From the NCBI GenBank assembly GCA_041591635.1, contig JBFHRO010000019.1, positions 1-25,384 of the forward strand: a stretch of 25,384 nt of DNA, given 5' to 3'. Positions 1 to 7,353 of this stretch are shown in pieces; position 1 is the first letter of the stretch, and the number at the start of each line of letters is the position of its first letter. This DNA is from JACKOD01 sp041591635 (GTDB taxonomy: Bacteria > Pseudomonadota > Gammaproteobacteria > Pseudomonadales > Oleiphilaceae). Under the pieces are notes generated by a model that saw only the letters and a list, made by a program, of their open reading frames with translations, was not told the DNA's origin and did no database searches. The position numbers and the translations under genes were made by a program.

Positions 1-1816
1 TGCCTATCGCAAACGCCGCTTCAGGCAGGGTGACGGGGCGCAAAATCGGGGTCGCGGCATCATAGTCATCCCCCGCCAGTATCTCCTCGCCTTCAAAATA
101 GCCCTTGAGCATCTGATAACGCTGCTGCCGTACCTGCTTGATCAGCTGCGCCACTTCCCGTCGCGGCACCTTGAGTGACGCCATGACGTGGGAGGCGATC
201 ATGATGCTGGCTTCGAGAATTTCCGGAATCACCTCGGTCGCCCCGGCCTCCATCAGGCTGGTCAGATGCGCATCGTCCCGGGTGCGCACCAGAATCGGCA
301 AATCCGGGTATTTTTCGCGCAATGAATGCAGCAGTTTTTCGGCTGTGGCGTGATCGTCAAAACTCACGATCAGCAGCGAGGCGGTATCGAGCCCAACCTT
401 TTCCAGCAGGCTCACCTGCCGGGCATTGCCATAGTAGACGTGCTCGCCGGCATCGCGCGCATTGCCCACCAAGAGCGGATCGTCATCCACCGCCACATAA
501 GGTATGTTCTTCTGTTTAAGAAACCGGCCGATCACCTGCCCCACCCGCCCATAGCCGGCAATGACCACGTGGCTGTGCTCTCCCTGGGGCAGATCCACCG
601 ACTCCAGGCGTTTGAGGTTATAGATACCGGTTTGCGGCGTGACCCGGGTTTTGAAAATGGCGTTGGCAATCAGCCCGGTACGTTTCACCAAAAAGGGTGT
701 GGCGACCATGCTCACCACAATGATGGAGACAAAAAAGGCCGCCACATCGGGCGCCAGCAGCGCATCTTTTTGGCCCAGGGCAATGAGGGCAAAACCAAAC
801 TCTCCCCCTTGGCACAGCACAATACCGGCACGCAGGGCATTGATGCGGGAGTCGCCCAAGAGCAGGCACAGCAGAAAAATCAGAATGGACTTAAACCCGA
901 TCAAACAGAGGGAGAAAAACAGAATCCGCGGCCAGTACTCCAGCAGCATGTTCAGGTCGATCATAAATCCGATGGTGACGAAGAAAATCCCCAGCAGCAC
1001 ATCACGAAACGGGCGAATTTCATTTTCGATCTGATGCTTGAAGTGGCTTTCACCCAGCATCATGCCCGCCATGAAGGCCCCCAGCGCCATGGCCAGCCCC
1101 AGCGCATGCGCCAGTGCCGCCGCTGAAAGCGCCACCGTCAGCACCGTGAGCACAAAGAGTTCTTCGGATTTGATCTTGCTGATTTCGGTAAACAAAGGCG
1201 GCAACAGGTACTTGCCCGCCAGCACCACCGCCAGGAAATACCCCAGCGCCTTAAGGCCGGTCCAGCCGAGATTGCTCCAGAGACTGGAATCCGATCCCGC
1301 GCCGCTGCCCACGGCCGGAATCACCACCAGCAAAATGACCGCCGCAATATCCTGAAACAGCAAAATACTGATGGAAATCTGCCCATGACGGGTGTTGATT
1401 TCGTTGTGCCGGCTGAGTTCCTTGCTGACGATGGCGGTCGACGACAAAGAGATGGCGGCTGCCGTAATCAGCATGCCCTCCAACGGCACACCATACAGCC
1501 AGATCAAGGGCCCAAACACCCCCATGCAGATGAGCATCTGCAGCGACCCCATGCCAAACACTGTGGTACGCAGCGCAATCAGTTTGGGGAGCGAAAACTC
1601 CAGCCCCAGGGTGAACAGCAAAAACGCCACGCCAAATTCGGCGATCAGCTGAAAGGTTGCGGGATCGCTGACCACACCGGTAATTTGCGGCCCCACCACA
1701 AAGCCGACCAAAAGATAGTTGAGTATGGGAGGCAATCGCAGACGGTGTGATACCAGTGAGGCGGCCACCGTGGCCACCAGAATAATGATGAATTGCTCTA
1801 AAACATGTAAGGTCAC
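1..1816 (-). CDS. KefB/KefC-like cation:proton antiporter (CPA2 family), 3' end cut by window edge
   Basis: Reading the minus strand gives one unbroken frame of about 605 residues that runs off the left edge, so the C-terminus is missing. Residues 1 to about 380 are a hydrophobic CPA2-type exchanger domain with about a dozen membrane spans, including a TAAAISLSSTAIVSKEL stretch and the family motif LCQGGEFGFAL. From about residue 410 a TrkA-N (RCK) nucleotide-binding domain follows, with the Rossmann signature VVIAGYGRVGQVIG and a downstream VDDDP acidic segment. This matches glutathione-gated-type potassium efflux antiporters, in which the cytoplasmic RCK domain senses NAD(H) or thiols; the ion is inferred from the family. 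The start is a GTG at 1816 (VTLHVLEQF) with GGAGAG about 8 bases upstream. No partner gene such as kefF or kefG is visible. It could equally be a YbaL-type paralogue, so no symbol is given. Confidence 0.9.
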   Translation of the reverse strand, partial: MTLHVLEQFIIILVATVAASLVSHRLRLPPILNYLLVGFVVGPQITGVVSDPATFQLIAEFGVAFLLFTLGLEFSLPKLIALRTTVFGMGSLQMLICMGVFGPLIWLYGVPLEGMLITAAAISLSSTAIVSKELSRHNEINTRHGQISISILLFQDIAAVILLVVIPAVGSGAGSDSSLWSNLGWTGLKALGYFLAVVLAGKYLLPPLFTEISKIKSEELFVLTVLTVALSAAALAHALGLAMALGAFMAGMMLGESHFKHQIENEIRPFRDVLLGIFFVTIGFMIDLNMLLEYWPRILFFSLCLIGFKSILIFLLCLLLGDSRINALRAGIVLCQGGEFGFALIALGQKDALLAPDVAAFFVSIIVVSMVATPFLVKRTGLIANAIFKTRVTPQTGIYNLKRLESVDLPQGEHSHVVIAGYGRVGQVIGRFLKQKNIPYVAVDDDPLLVGNARDAGEHVYYGNARQVSLLEKVGLDTASLLIVSFDDHATAEKLLHSLREKYPDLPILVRTRDDAHLTSLMEAGATEVIPEILEASIMIASHVMASLKVPRREVAQLIKQVRQQRYQMLKGYFEGEEILAGDDYDAATPILRPVTLPEAAFAIG

Positions 1817-1909
1817 TCAGTCTCTCCGTGGCGCCGTGTAAAAATCATCATACACCAAATTTTCCGGGGCGATTTCGCGGCGCCCAAAGATGGCAGGAAT
1901 CACCCGCGA

Positions 1910-1996
1910 CAACTACGCTTGGTGCAACTACTATGCTTGCTGCAACTACTAGGCTTGGTGCAACGACCAGGCTTGCTGCAACAACCGCCCTTGATG
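1910..1996. repeat. 18-bp tandem repeat, about 4.8 copies
   Basis: Units begin CAAC and carry a CTTGSTG core near the 3' end: a 15-base first copy at 1910-1924, then 18-base copies at 1925-1942, 1943-1960, 1961-1978 and 1979-1996. The copies differ at a few positions, and GGTG and GCTG endings alternate in the early units. The array fills most of the gap between the antiporter (-) and the methyltransferase (+). The 18-base period is a multiple of 3, so the array can be read as a six-residue ATT-x-L-x repeat in one plus frame, but that frame has no convincing start. Confidence 0.85.
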
Positions 1997-2033
1997 ACAA
2001 AGGCCGTCACGCTCAACCCTGCAGGAGGGCATC

Positions 2034-2906
2034 ATGAGACGTCGCGATCGATCTCCCGTCAGCCTCACCGGATTATTCACAGGCCAGGTGTGGCAGGCCA
2101 ACCACCTGGCGCCCGCCGGGCTTGAAACCCGCGCCGGTAAGTGGCTGTACCGCTGTATTCGTCCCCTTGATCAGCTCAGCGACCAGGTGCTGGGCATCAG
2201 CCTCGAAACCCTTCTGCTGCAACGCCACCTGCTCCTGGATCAGCAGGTACGCGAAGCCATTGATGCGGGCTATACCCAGATTGTGGAACTGGCCAGCGGC
2301 CTGTCGGCGCGCGCCGGACGCATGCTCGAACGCTATCCCCATGCTCATCTGCGATGGGTGGAAGCCGACCTGCCCGACATGGTGCGCTGGAAGCTGCAAG
2401 GTCAGACGAAGGCCCCCCTGTTCGATACCCGCTGGCGCATTGAGGAAGTCAACATTCTGCGCGAGCAAGGCGACATGAGCGTGGATCAGCTGCTGGCATC
2501 CCTCGATCCGCATCGCAAGACTTTGGTCATCACCGAGGGGCTGGTCAATTATTTTCCGTTACCGGTCATCAGCGCCTTTTGGCAACGATTGCACCGGCAA
2601 CTCAGCCAGTTTCCCCAGGCGCGTTATTTATTTGAAATCTGGCCGGCGCTGCCAAGTCATCCCGATTACTGGCTCACGCAGCTCTCAGGGCAGGCAATAG
2701 GTCTGCTTACCGGCCAGCGTATCCCGTTTCATTACGGTGATGACGAAAGCATCCGCCTGGGTGTGCAACGGGCGGGCTTTGCCAAAACACAAGTGATCAA
2801 TCCGGATCACAAAACCACGCACTGCGGCCTGCCAAGCATGCGCAAGCCGAGCCTGTTTCGTGTGGTTCAGGCGGAGGCCCGGGCCGAGGAGGCACCACCT
2901 TCCTGA
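2034..2906 (+). CDS. Class I SAM-dependent methyltransferase, LCMT/PPM1-like (COG3315 type)
   Basis: The 290-residue protein has the layout of the leucine carboxyl methyltransferase-like family, often annotated as O-methyltransferases of polyketide biosynthesis. Visible features are the SAM-binding segment IVELASGLSARAGRML in the first third, an acidic strand end followed by EADLPDMVRWK, and the late motif VITEGLVNYF. No signal peptide is seen, so it should be cytosolic. The start is well set: ATG at 2034 follows GCAGGAGGGCATC, a strong ribosome binding site. The 18-bp tandem repeat lies directly upstream. The last 40 bases overlap the 3' end of the convergent exonuclease gene. The substrate cannot be read from sequence; no biosynthetic cluster surrounds it. 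Confidence 0.85.
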   Translation: MRRRDRSPVSLTGLFTGQVWQANHLAPAGLETRAGKWLYRCIRPLDQLSDQVLGISLETLLLQRHLLLDQQVREAIDAGYTQIVELASGLSARAGRMLERYPHAHLRWVEADLPDMVRWKLQGQTKAPLFDTRWRIEEVNILREQGDMSVDQLLASLDPHRKTLVITEGLVNYFPLPVISAFWQRLHRQLSQFPQARYLFEIWPALPSHPDYWLTQLSGQAIGLLTGQRIPFHYGDDESIRLGVQRAGFAKTQVINPDHKTTHCGLPSMRKPSLFRVVQAEARAEEAPPS

Positions 2907-3382
2907 AGCGCACGCCAGGTGAGCTGCAAAATCAGGGCATCACTGCTGGCGCGATGACGGTTAATGGCGTGGCGGGCAACCACCATCTCCTTGGTGGCGT
3001 GCCAGGCATCCATGTGTGCGTCACACAACAAGGAGGTAAGCGCTTCGAGGCGAAACAACTGGGGGCGTTCGGCATGATCGAACAACAGACCGAGCCAGCT
3101 CAGATCCTGCCCCCAGGCATCGGTGTACACCCGCTTGCCCCGCAGGTGCTGATTCAGCCAGTCGGCCACCCAGGCCACCGGGCGCCCCAAACGCAAAAGA
3201 ATGTCGCGGGAAATACCGTGCAGTGCTTCGGCCTCTTCACACCAGTGCGTCCATTCGTTTTCGGGCCGAATCAGGGCGTTGTAGGTTTTGCCGTCTTCGA
3301 GCACAAACCCGATTTCAATCGGATAGCTTCCCCGTCCAAAACCCGAGGCTTCAATGTCCAGCATCACAGGTACATCCGGCAT
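2867..3382 (-). CDS. DEDDh-type 3'-5' exonuclease domain protein
   Basis: The 171-residue protein is a lone RNase T/DnaQ-like exonuclease domain. The four acidic positions and the histidine can be placed: D9 and E11 in MLDIEASG (ExoI), D93 in DAWGQDLSWL (ExoII candidate), and H143 with D148 in HRASSDA (ExoIII, H-x4-D), which marks the DEDDh class. An HGIS segment near residue 55 is also typical. The family removes 3' nucleotides from DNA or RNA with two metal ions. No polymerase or helicase domain is attached. The 3' end overlaps the methyltransferase gene by 40 bases in tail-to-tail orientation. The start at 3382 has only a weak ribosome binding site. The in-frame ATG at residue 7 would leave only one residue before D9, so the longer form is preferred. 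The substrate is unknown. Confidence 0.85.
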   Translation of the reverse strand: MPDVPVMLDIEASGFGRGSYPIEIGFVLEDGKTYNALIRPENEWTHWCEEAEALHGISRDILLRLGRPVAWVADWLNQHLRGKRVYTDAWGQDLSWLGLLFDHAERPQLFRLEALTSLLCDAHMDAWHATKEMVVARHAINRHRASSDALILQLTWRALQEGGASSARASA

Positions 3383-3566
3383 AGCTTACCGCCCAACTCG
3401 CTCGCATTCACAAGACCAGGCCCCGGCCTCAAGTCGGGGCATCATGCTCTGGTTTCAGTATAGAAAGACAATGGGATCGAGGGTAATCTTTATGGAGGGC
3501 AATGCACTGCCACGGGTCGGTATTTACAAAATAACTACGCAGGTAGCAGGAATATAAAATGACCAA

Positions 3567-3578
3567 AGTGCAACTTTT
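3567..3578 (+). promoter_or_regulatory. Candidate ECF -35 block upstream of pilZ
   Basis: The 12-mer AGTGCAACTTTT lies 66 bases before the pilZ start and is identical to a block upstream of the ECF sigma gene (17560-17571, minus strand). The AACTT core resembles ECF-type -35 elements. The -10 region does not align clearly between the sites, so this is only a lead. The rest of 3383-3643 holds no gene or other clear signal. Confidence 0.3.
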
Positions 3579-3643
3579 GGCTAGTATGAAGGCAGTGATC
3601 GTCCACCTACTGTCATAACCTTGGGCAAGAACACAAAACGACT

Positions 3644-4039
3644 ATGGCCACAGCGCACCCCAAAGATCTTGACGAATCCGACCTCATTGGCAAAAGCAGC
3701 GCCGGGGCAGACAATCGCCGTCGTTATCCTCGCAAAACCGCGCGCTGGTCGGCCGTGGTGCAGAATACGCGCAAAGAATACTTTCACGGCCACACCATCA
3801 ACGTCTCCGAGAACGGCATGCAGATTTCCCTGCCCTGCAGTTTTGCCAAAGACGAGCAGCTGTTTATCAGCGTTTCGGCCTTTAACCGTGGCACCAGCCT
3901 GACCATCAAGGCCATCAGCCAGGTGTGTCATTGCGCCGTCAGCGGCAGCCATTTCAATATCGGTGTTCAGTTTGTGCGCATTGACCCACGCTCTACGGCA
4001 TTTCTGGCCAGCTACACCGCGGTGACCGAACAGGATTGA
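3644..4039 (+). CDS. PilZ domain protein, probable c-di-GMP receptor
   Basis: The 131-residue protein is a single PilZ domain with a short polar N-terminal tail. Both c-di-GMP-binding signatures are present: RRRYPR at residues 25-30, which gives RxxxR (R26 and R30), and N53-x-S55-x-x-G58 in NVSENG. A downstream GVQFVRID strand completes the barrel. Such proteins bind cyclic di-GMP and pass the signal to motility, pilus or polysaccharide machinery; the partner is not indicated here. The start ATG at 3644 has no strong Shine-Dalgarno sequence. A bidirectional terminator separates it from convergent speE. The 12-base block at 3567-3578 hints at control by the ECF sigma factor encoded at 16897-17481, which is unproven. 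Confidence 0.9.
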   Translation: MATAHPKDLDESDLIGKSSAGADNRRRYPRKTARWSAVVQNTRKEYFHGHTINVSENGMQISLPCSFAKDEQLFISVSAFNRGTSLTIKAISQVCHCAVSGSHFNIGVQFVRIDPRSTAFLASYTAVTEQD

Positions 4040-4100
4040 TTCCGTCCAGCCCCTTCAACGAAGCACCTCCTTGCCCTTAACCGCCACCTTCATTCATTCT

Positions 4101-4145
4101 TGCCCTGCATACATGCTTGCCCTACATACATGCTTGCCCTGCATA
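4101..4145. repeat. 17-bp tandem repeat, about 2.6 copies
   Basis: TGCCCTGCATACATGCT at 4101-4117 is followed by TGCCCTACATACATGCT at 4118-4134 (one mismatch) and a partial third copy from 4135. It sits between the pilZ stop and the terminator and has no evident coding role. Confidence 0.8.
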
Positions 4146-4147
4146 GC

Positions 4148-4184
4148 AAAAAGCCCCGCCATCAGAGGAAGGCAGGGCTTTTTT
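4148..4184. terminator. Bidirectional intrinsic terminator between pilZ and speE
   Basis: AAAAAGCCCCGCC (4148-4160) pairs with GGCAGGGCTTTTTT (4171-4184) around a 10-base loop, with one mismatch in the stem. T-runs follow the hairpin on both strands, so it can end pilZ (+) and speE (-) transcripts. Confidence 0.85.
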
Positions 4185-4205
4185 GATCCGGTTCGACGCC
4201 GGGCG

Positions 4206-5072
4206 TCAATCGTCGAGATGCAAGGCTACGCGCATGAATTCCGGCGTTGCCAGTGCCGCCTGATGAATGCCCTTGTTGTAGTAGCGAGTCACAAAGGGGC
4301 GCTGATCGGCGTCTTCTTCGCGGAAATACTTCAGGGGCTTGTCTTTGCCGGCCATGGTGGCACTCCACCAGCCGGTCGGATAAATCGGCTGCGGAAACGG
4401 CATGGTGTGAACATGGCTGAAGCCGGCTTCCTTCATGTCGCCATGCACGCCCTTGATGATGGTAGAAGTGTGCAGCAGGGGTGACTCCGACTGCTGCACC
4501 AGAATGCCGCCTTCACGCAACGCGGTGTAACAGTTGCGGTAGAAATCTACGGCGAACAGGCCTTCTGCCGGGCCGACCGGGTCGGTCGAGTCGACAATGA
4601 TCACGTCAAGGGAGCCTGGCGTGGCATCGGCAATCCATTTGATGCCATCACCAAAGAAAAAGTTTGCCCGCGGGTCATCGTTGGAGTCGCACAGTTCAGG
4701 GAAGTACTTCTCTGACAGGCGGGTAACGCGCTCATCGATCTCGACCTGCCAGGCTTCGCGCACCCCCGGATGCTTGAGCACTTCCTTGAGCGTGCCGCAA
4801 TCCCCTCCGCCAATCACCACCACCTTTTGCGGATTCTTGTGGGTAAACAGTGCCGGATGGGTCATCATCTCGTGGTACAGAAAGTTGTCCCGCGTTGTGA
4901 CCATGTAGCAGCCATCAAGCACCATCAGTTTGCCAAAGGTTTCGGTATCGTATATTTCCAGGCGCTGGTACTGGCTCTGCTCTTCGTGCAGCTTTGCCTT
5001 GATCTTCAACGAGAAGGCCGTGCCTTCGTTTTGAAAGGCTTCGGTAAACCATTCTTTTGGCCAGTTACTCAT
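4206..5072 (-). CDS. speE: Spermidine synthase (polyamine aminopropyltransferase)
   Basis: The 288-residue protein matches bacterial SpeE in length and motifs. It transfers an aminopropyl group from decarboxylated SAM to putrescine to give spermidine and methylthioadenosine. Visible features are the N-terminal beta domain (QRLEIYDTETFGKLMVLDG), the YHEMMTH segment, the SAM-type motif VVIGGGDCGTLKEVLKH (G88-G93), the acidic VEIDERV strand, and the DSTDPVGPAEGLF loop (D161 and D164) with catalytic and substrate-binding acids. The start ATG at 5072 has GGAGAG upstream. It is divergent from speA, so the two polyamine genes share a 207-bp control region. No speD is seen in the window, so the source of decarboxylated SAM must lie elsewhere. 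Confidence in the family is high; a preference for spermidine over other triamines is assumed. Confidence 0.95.
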   Translation of the reverse strand: MSNWPKEWFTEAFQNEGTAFSLKIKAKLHEEQSQYQRLEIYDTETFGKLMVLDGCYMVTTRDNFLYHEMMTHPALFTHKNPQKVVVIGGGDCGTLKEVLKHPGVREAWQVEIDERVTRLSEKYFPELCDSNDDPRANFFFGDGIKWIADATPGSLDVIIVDSTDPVGPAEGLFAVDFYRNCYTALREGGILVQQSESPLLHTSTIIKGVHGDMKEAGFSHVHTMPFPQPIYPTGWWSATMAGKDKPLKYFREEDADQRPFVTRYYNKGIHQAALATPEFMRVALHLDD

Positions 5073-5179
5073 GTCGTGACTCTCCAGAGTTCAGGGGCAA
5101 TGAATTTGCAGCTAGTAAAAAACAAGTCGCACATTCTACCTTTTGCCAACATTCAAGTGTAGAAATCGATAAAGCTTTT

Positions 5180-5208
5180 AGTCCCGGCGAACTATAATAA
5201 CCGGGACT
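5180..5208 (+). promoter_or_regulatory. speA promoter: perfect -10 box inside an 8-bp inverted repeat
   Basis: AGTCCCGG (5180-5187) and CCGGGACT (5201-5208) form a perfect inverted repeat. The 13-base space between them holds TATAAT (5193-5198), a consensus -10 box on the plus strand, about 80 bases before speA. No good -35 is seen. On the minus strand the same spacer gives TATAGT (5/6), so speE could also start here. The layout suits a repressor operator covering the -10, or an RNA hairpin at the very 5' end. Confidence 0.6.
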
Positions 5209-5241
5209 GATGGCACACTTTTGCGGCAAAACATCAACGAA

Positions 5242-5283
5242 ATGGCCGTAAAAACACTCAAGGAGCACCTCGAGCAGCAATGA
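5242..5283 (+). CDS. 13-codon leader ORF overlapping the speA start
   Basis: A short frame, MAVKTLKEHLEQQ, begins at 5242 and its TGA overlaps the speA ATG as ATGA (5280-5283). The overlap would allow translational coupling. Its own ribosome binding site is poor. It has no arginine codons, so classical arginine attenuation is unlikely. It is included because speA itself has its AAGGAG 14 bases from the ATG, which is longer than ideal, and this AAGGAG lies inside the leader. It may be fortuitous. Confidence 0.35.
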   Translation: MAVKTLKEHLEQQ

Positions 5284-7190
5284 AACCTTCCATACGCGAG
5301 CGCCAGCCCACTCAATATAACATTCCCTACTGGAGCGATGGTTATATCGACGTAAACCCCAAGGGCGAGGTGGTGATCAAGCCGCACCGGCACAAAAACC
5401 ACTTGCAAATCAATCTCAAGGCTTTAGTGCAGACGCTGCGCGAACGCGGCCTTAAAACCCCCATTCTGGTTCGCTTTAACGAAATCCTGCACGATCGGGT
5501 AAACAGCCTGGTGAATGCCTTCAATGCCGTGTGCAAGCAGCAGAATTATCAAGGCCGTTACACCGTGGTCTACCCGATCAAGGTGAACCAGCAGCGGCGC
5601 GTGGTGGAGGAGATCCTGGCGGCGGAACCTGCCGCCAGCCGCTTGCAGGTGGGGCTTGAGGCCGGCAGCAAGCCGGAGTTGATGGCGGTGCTCGCATTAT
5701 CGCGCCAGAGCGGCTCGACCATTGTCTGCAACGGCTACAAGGATCGGGAATACATCCGCCTGGCCCTGATCGGTCGCAAACTCGGCCATCGGATTTTCAT
5801 CGTGGTGGAAAAACATTCCGAGCTGCCGCTGATTCTCGAAGAAGCTGAAAAGCTGGGCGTCAAACCGCTGATCGGGTTGCGGGCCCGACTGTCCACCATT
5901 GGCAAGGGTAACTGGCAAAACACCGGGGGTGAAAAATCCAAGTTTGGTCTGTCGGCCAACCAGATATTGCAGGCGGTGCGCCTGCTCAAAGAAAAACAGG
6001 CACTCGACACCCTGCAACTGCTGCACTTTCATTTGGGCTCACAGATTGCCAACATTCGCGACATTCAAACCGGGCTGCGTGAATGCGCGCGTTTCTACAG
6101 CCAGCTGCGCGAAATGGGCGCCCCCATTGACGTAGTGGATATTGGCGGCGGACTGGGCATTGACTACGAAGGCACCCGCTCCCGCAGTGCCTGCTCGGTC
6201 AACTACAGTCTGGCCGAGTACGCGTATAACGTGGTGCACACCTTTGCCGATGAGTGCCTGCAGAACGACCTGCCCCATCCCGACATTATCAGCGAATCGG
6301 GCCGGGCCCTGACGGCCCACCATGCGGTATTGATTGCCGATGTGGTGGATGTCGAGCAGCCCGACCTGCGCGACATCCGCGAACCTGCGCCCGAAGCCTG
6401 CGCGCCCCTGCGCAATCTGTGGCGTGACTATGTATCGATCAAGGAAGCCTCGAGCCCGCGCTCGCTGATTGAAATCTATCACGATGCGGCCCATTCCATT
6501 GGCGAGGTGAACTCCATGTTTGCCCACGGGATCTTGTCACTGATGGATCGCGCCGGGGCAGAACAGCTGTGGCTATCGATTTGCACCCTGATTCGTGACC
6601 GCCTGAGCTACGAAAACCGCATGGATCGGGAAATCATGGACGAACTGAACGAGAAACTGGCCGACAAGCTGTTCGTCAATTTCTCCCTGTTTCAGTCACT
6701 GCCCGACATTTGGGGCATTGATCAGATTTTCCCCATTCTGCCGCTGGAGGGACTCAACAACCCTAACCGCCGGCGGGTGGTGATCCAGGACATTACCTGC
6801 GATTCCGACGGGCGTATTGACCAGTACGTTAACGAATCCGGTATCGAAACCACCCTGCCCGTTCCTGACTATGACCCGGCGCGCCCCTTCATGCTGGGCT
6901 TTTTCCTGACCGGCGCCTATCAGGAAATCCTTGGCGACATGCACAACCTCTTCGGTGACACCGATTCGGTCGACGTTGCCATGCGCCCTGATGGCAGCCT
7001 GCACATTGATCACACCATCAAGGGGGATACCGTCGACAAGGTGCTGCGCTACGTCAATTACGACCCCGAAGCCCTCATGCAGGCCTATCAGGAACAACTG
7101 GACAAATGCGAATTCAGCCCCGCGGAAAAAGCGCAACTGCTCAGTGCCTTTAGCGACGGTTTGCAAGGGTACACCTACTTGCAGCGCTAG
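5280..7190 (+). CDS. speA: Biosynthetic arginine decarboxylase (PLP-dependent, SpeA type)
   Basis: The 636-residue protein is close to the length of E. coli SpeA and colinear with that family. It decarboxylates L-arginine to agmatine, the first step of the arginine route to putrescine, which feeds the divergent spermidine synthase. The alanine-racemase-fold barrel carries the PLP lysine in YTVVYPIKVNQQ (K101), then HFHLGSQ, the phosphate-binding glycine loop IGGGLGIDYEG, and ESGRALTAHH. The C-terminal beta domain has QDITCDSDGRID, with the cysteine and aspartates that complete the active site across the dimer. The start at 5280 is an ATG overlapping the stop of a 13-codon leader. No signal peptide is visible. 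Confidence 0.97.
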   Translation: MKPSIRERQPTQYNIPYWSDGYIDVNPKGEVVIKPHRHKNHLQINLKALVQTLRERGLKTPILVRFNEILHDRVNSLVNAFNAVCKQQNYQGRYTVVYPIKVNQQRRVVEEILAAEPAASRLQVGLEAGSKPELMAVLALSRQSGSTIVCNGYKDREYIRLALIGRKLGHRIFIVVEKHSELPLILEEAEKLGVKPLIGLRARLSTIGKGNWQNTGGEKSKFGLSANQILQAVRLLKEKQALDTLQLLHFHLGSQIANIRDIQTGLRECARFYSQLREMGAPIDVVDIGGGLGIDYEGTRSRSACSVNYSLAEYAYNVVHTFADECLQNDLPHPDIISESGRALTAHHAVLIADVVDVEQPDLRDIREPAPEACAPLRNLWRDYVSIKEASSPRSLIEIYHDAAHSIGEVNSMFAHGILSLMDRAGAEQLWLSICTLIRDRLSYENRMDREIMDELNEKLADKLFVNFSLFQSLPDIWGIDQIFPILPLEGLNNPNRRRVVIQDITCDSDGRIDQYVNESGIETTLPVPDYDPARPFMLGFFLTGAYQEILGDMHNLFGDTDSVDVAMRPDGSLHIDHTIKGDTVDKVLRYVNYDPEALMQAYQEQLDKCEFSPAEKAQLLSAFSDGLQGYTYLQR

Positions 7191-7257
7191 TATCCGCGTA
7201 ACCCGGCGGCGCCTGTGGCATTGACACGGGCGTCACTTTGCAAAACCCGCATCCTTG

Positions 7258-7272
7258 CTACACTGGGTGTAG
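7258..7272. other. Small hairpin in the speA to response-regulator gap
   Basis: CTACAC (7258-7263) pairs with GTGTAG (7267-7272) around a 3-base loop. No T-run follows, so it is not an evident terminator. A weak -10-like TACACT (7259-7264) lies inside it. The 163-bp gap 7191-7353 shows no other feature. Confidence 0.4.
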
Positions 7273-7353
7273 TAGCCCCCGCATTCTGTTTGTGCACTAT
7301 GGCGTCCTGAGCGCCAAGAGGATTTCACTATCAACGAGCCACTTTCTACTTTC

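Noticed and set aside
326..1126. 266-codon plus-strand open frame
   Set aside because: It is antisense to the antiporter, whose translation has clear family motifs throughout; the plus frame is His/Gln-rich with no recognisable domain.
1828..2037. Small frame encoding ATT-x-L-x repeats
   Set aside because: It begins at GTG without a ribosome binding site and overlaps the methyltransferase start; it is better treated as non-coding repeats.
4101..4145. CRISPR-like array
   Set aside because: The repeats are directly adjacent without spacers and there are no cas genes.
7221..7226. TTGACA as a -35 for the REC-TPR gene
   Set aside because: No -10 box lies at 16-18 bp; the nearest candidate TACACT is 32 bp away.
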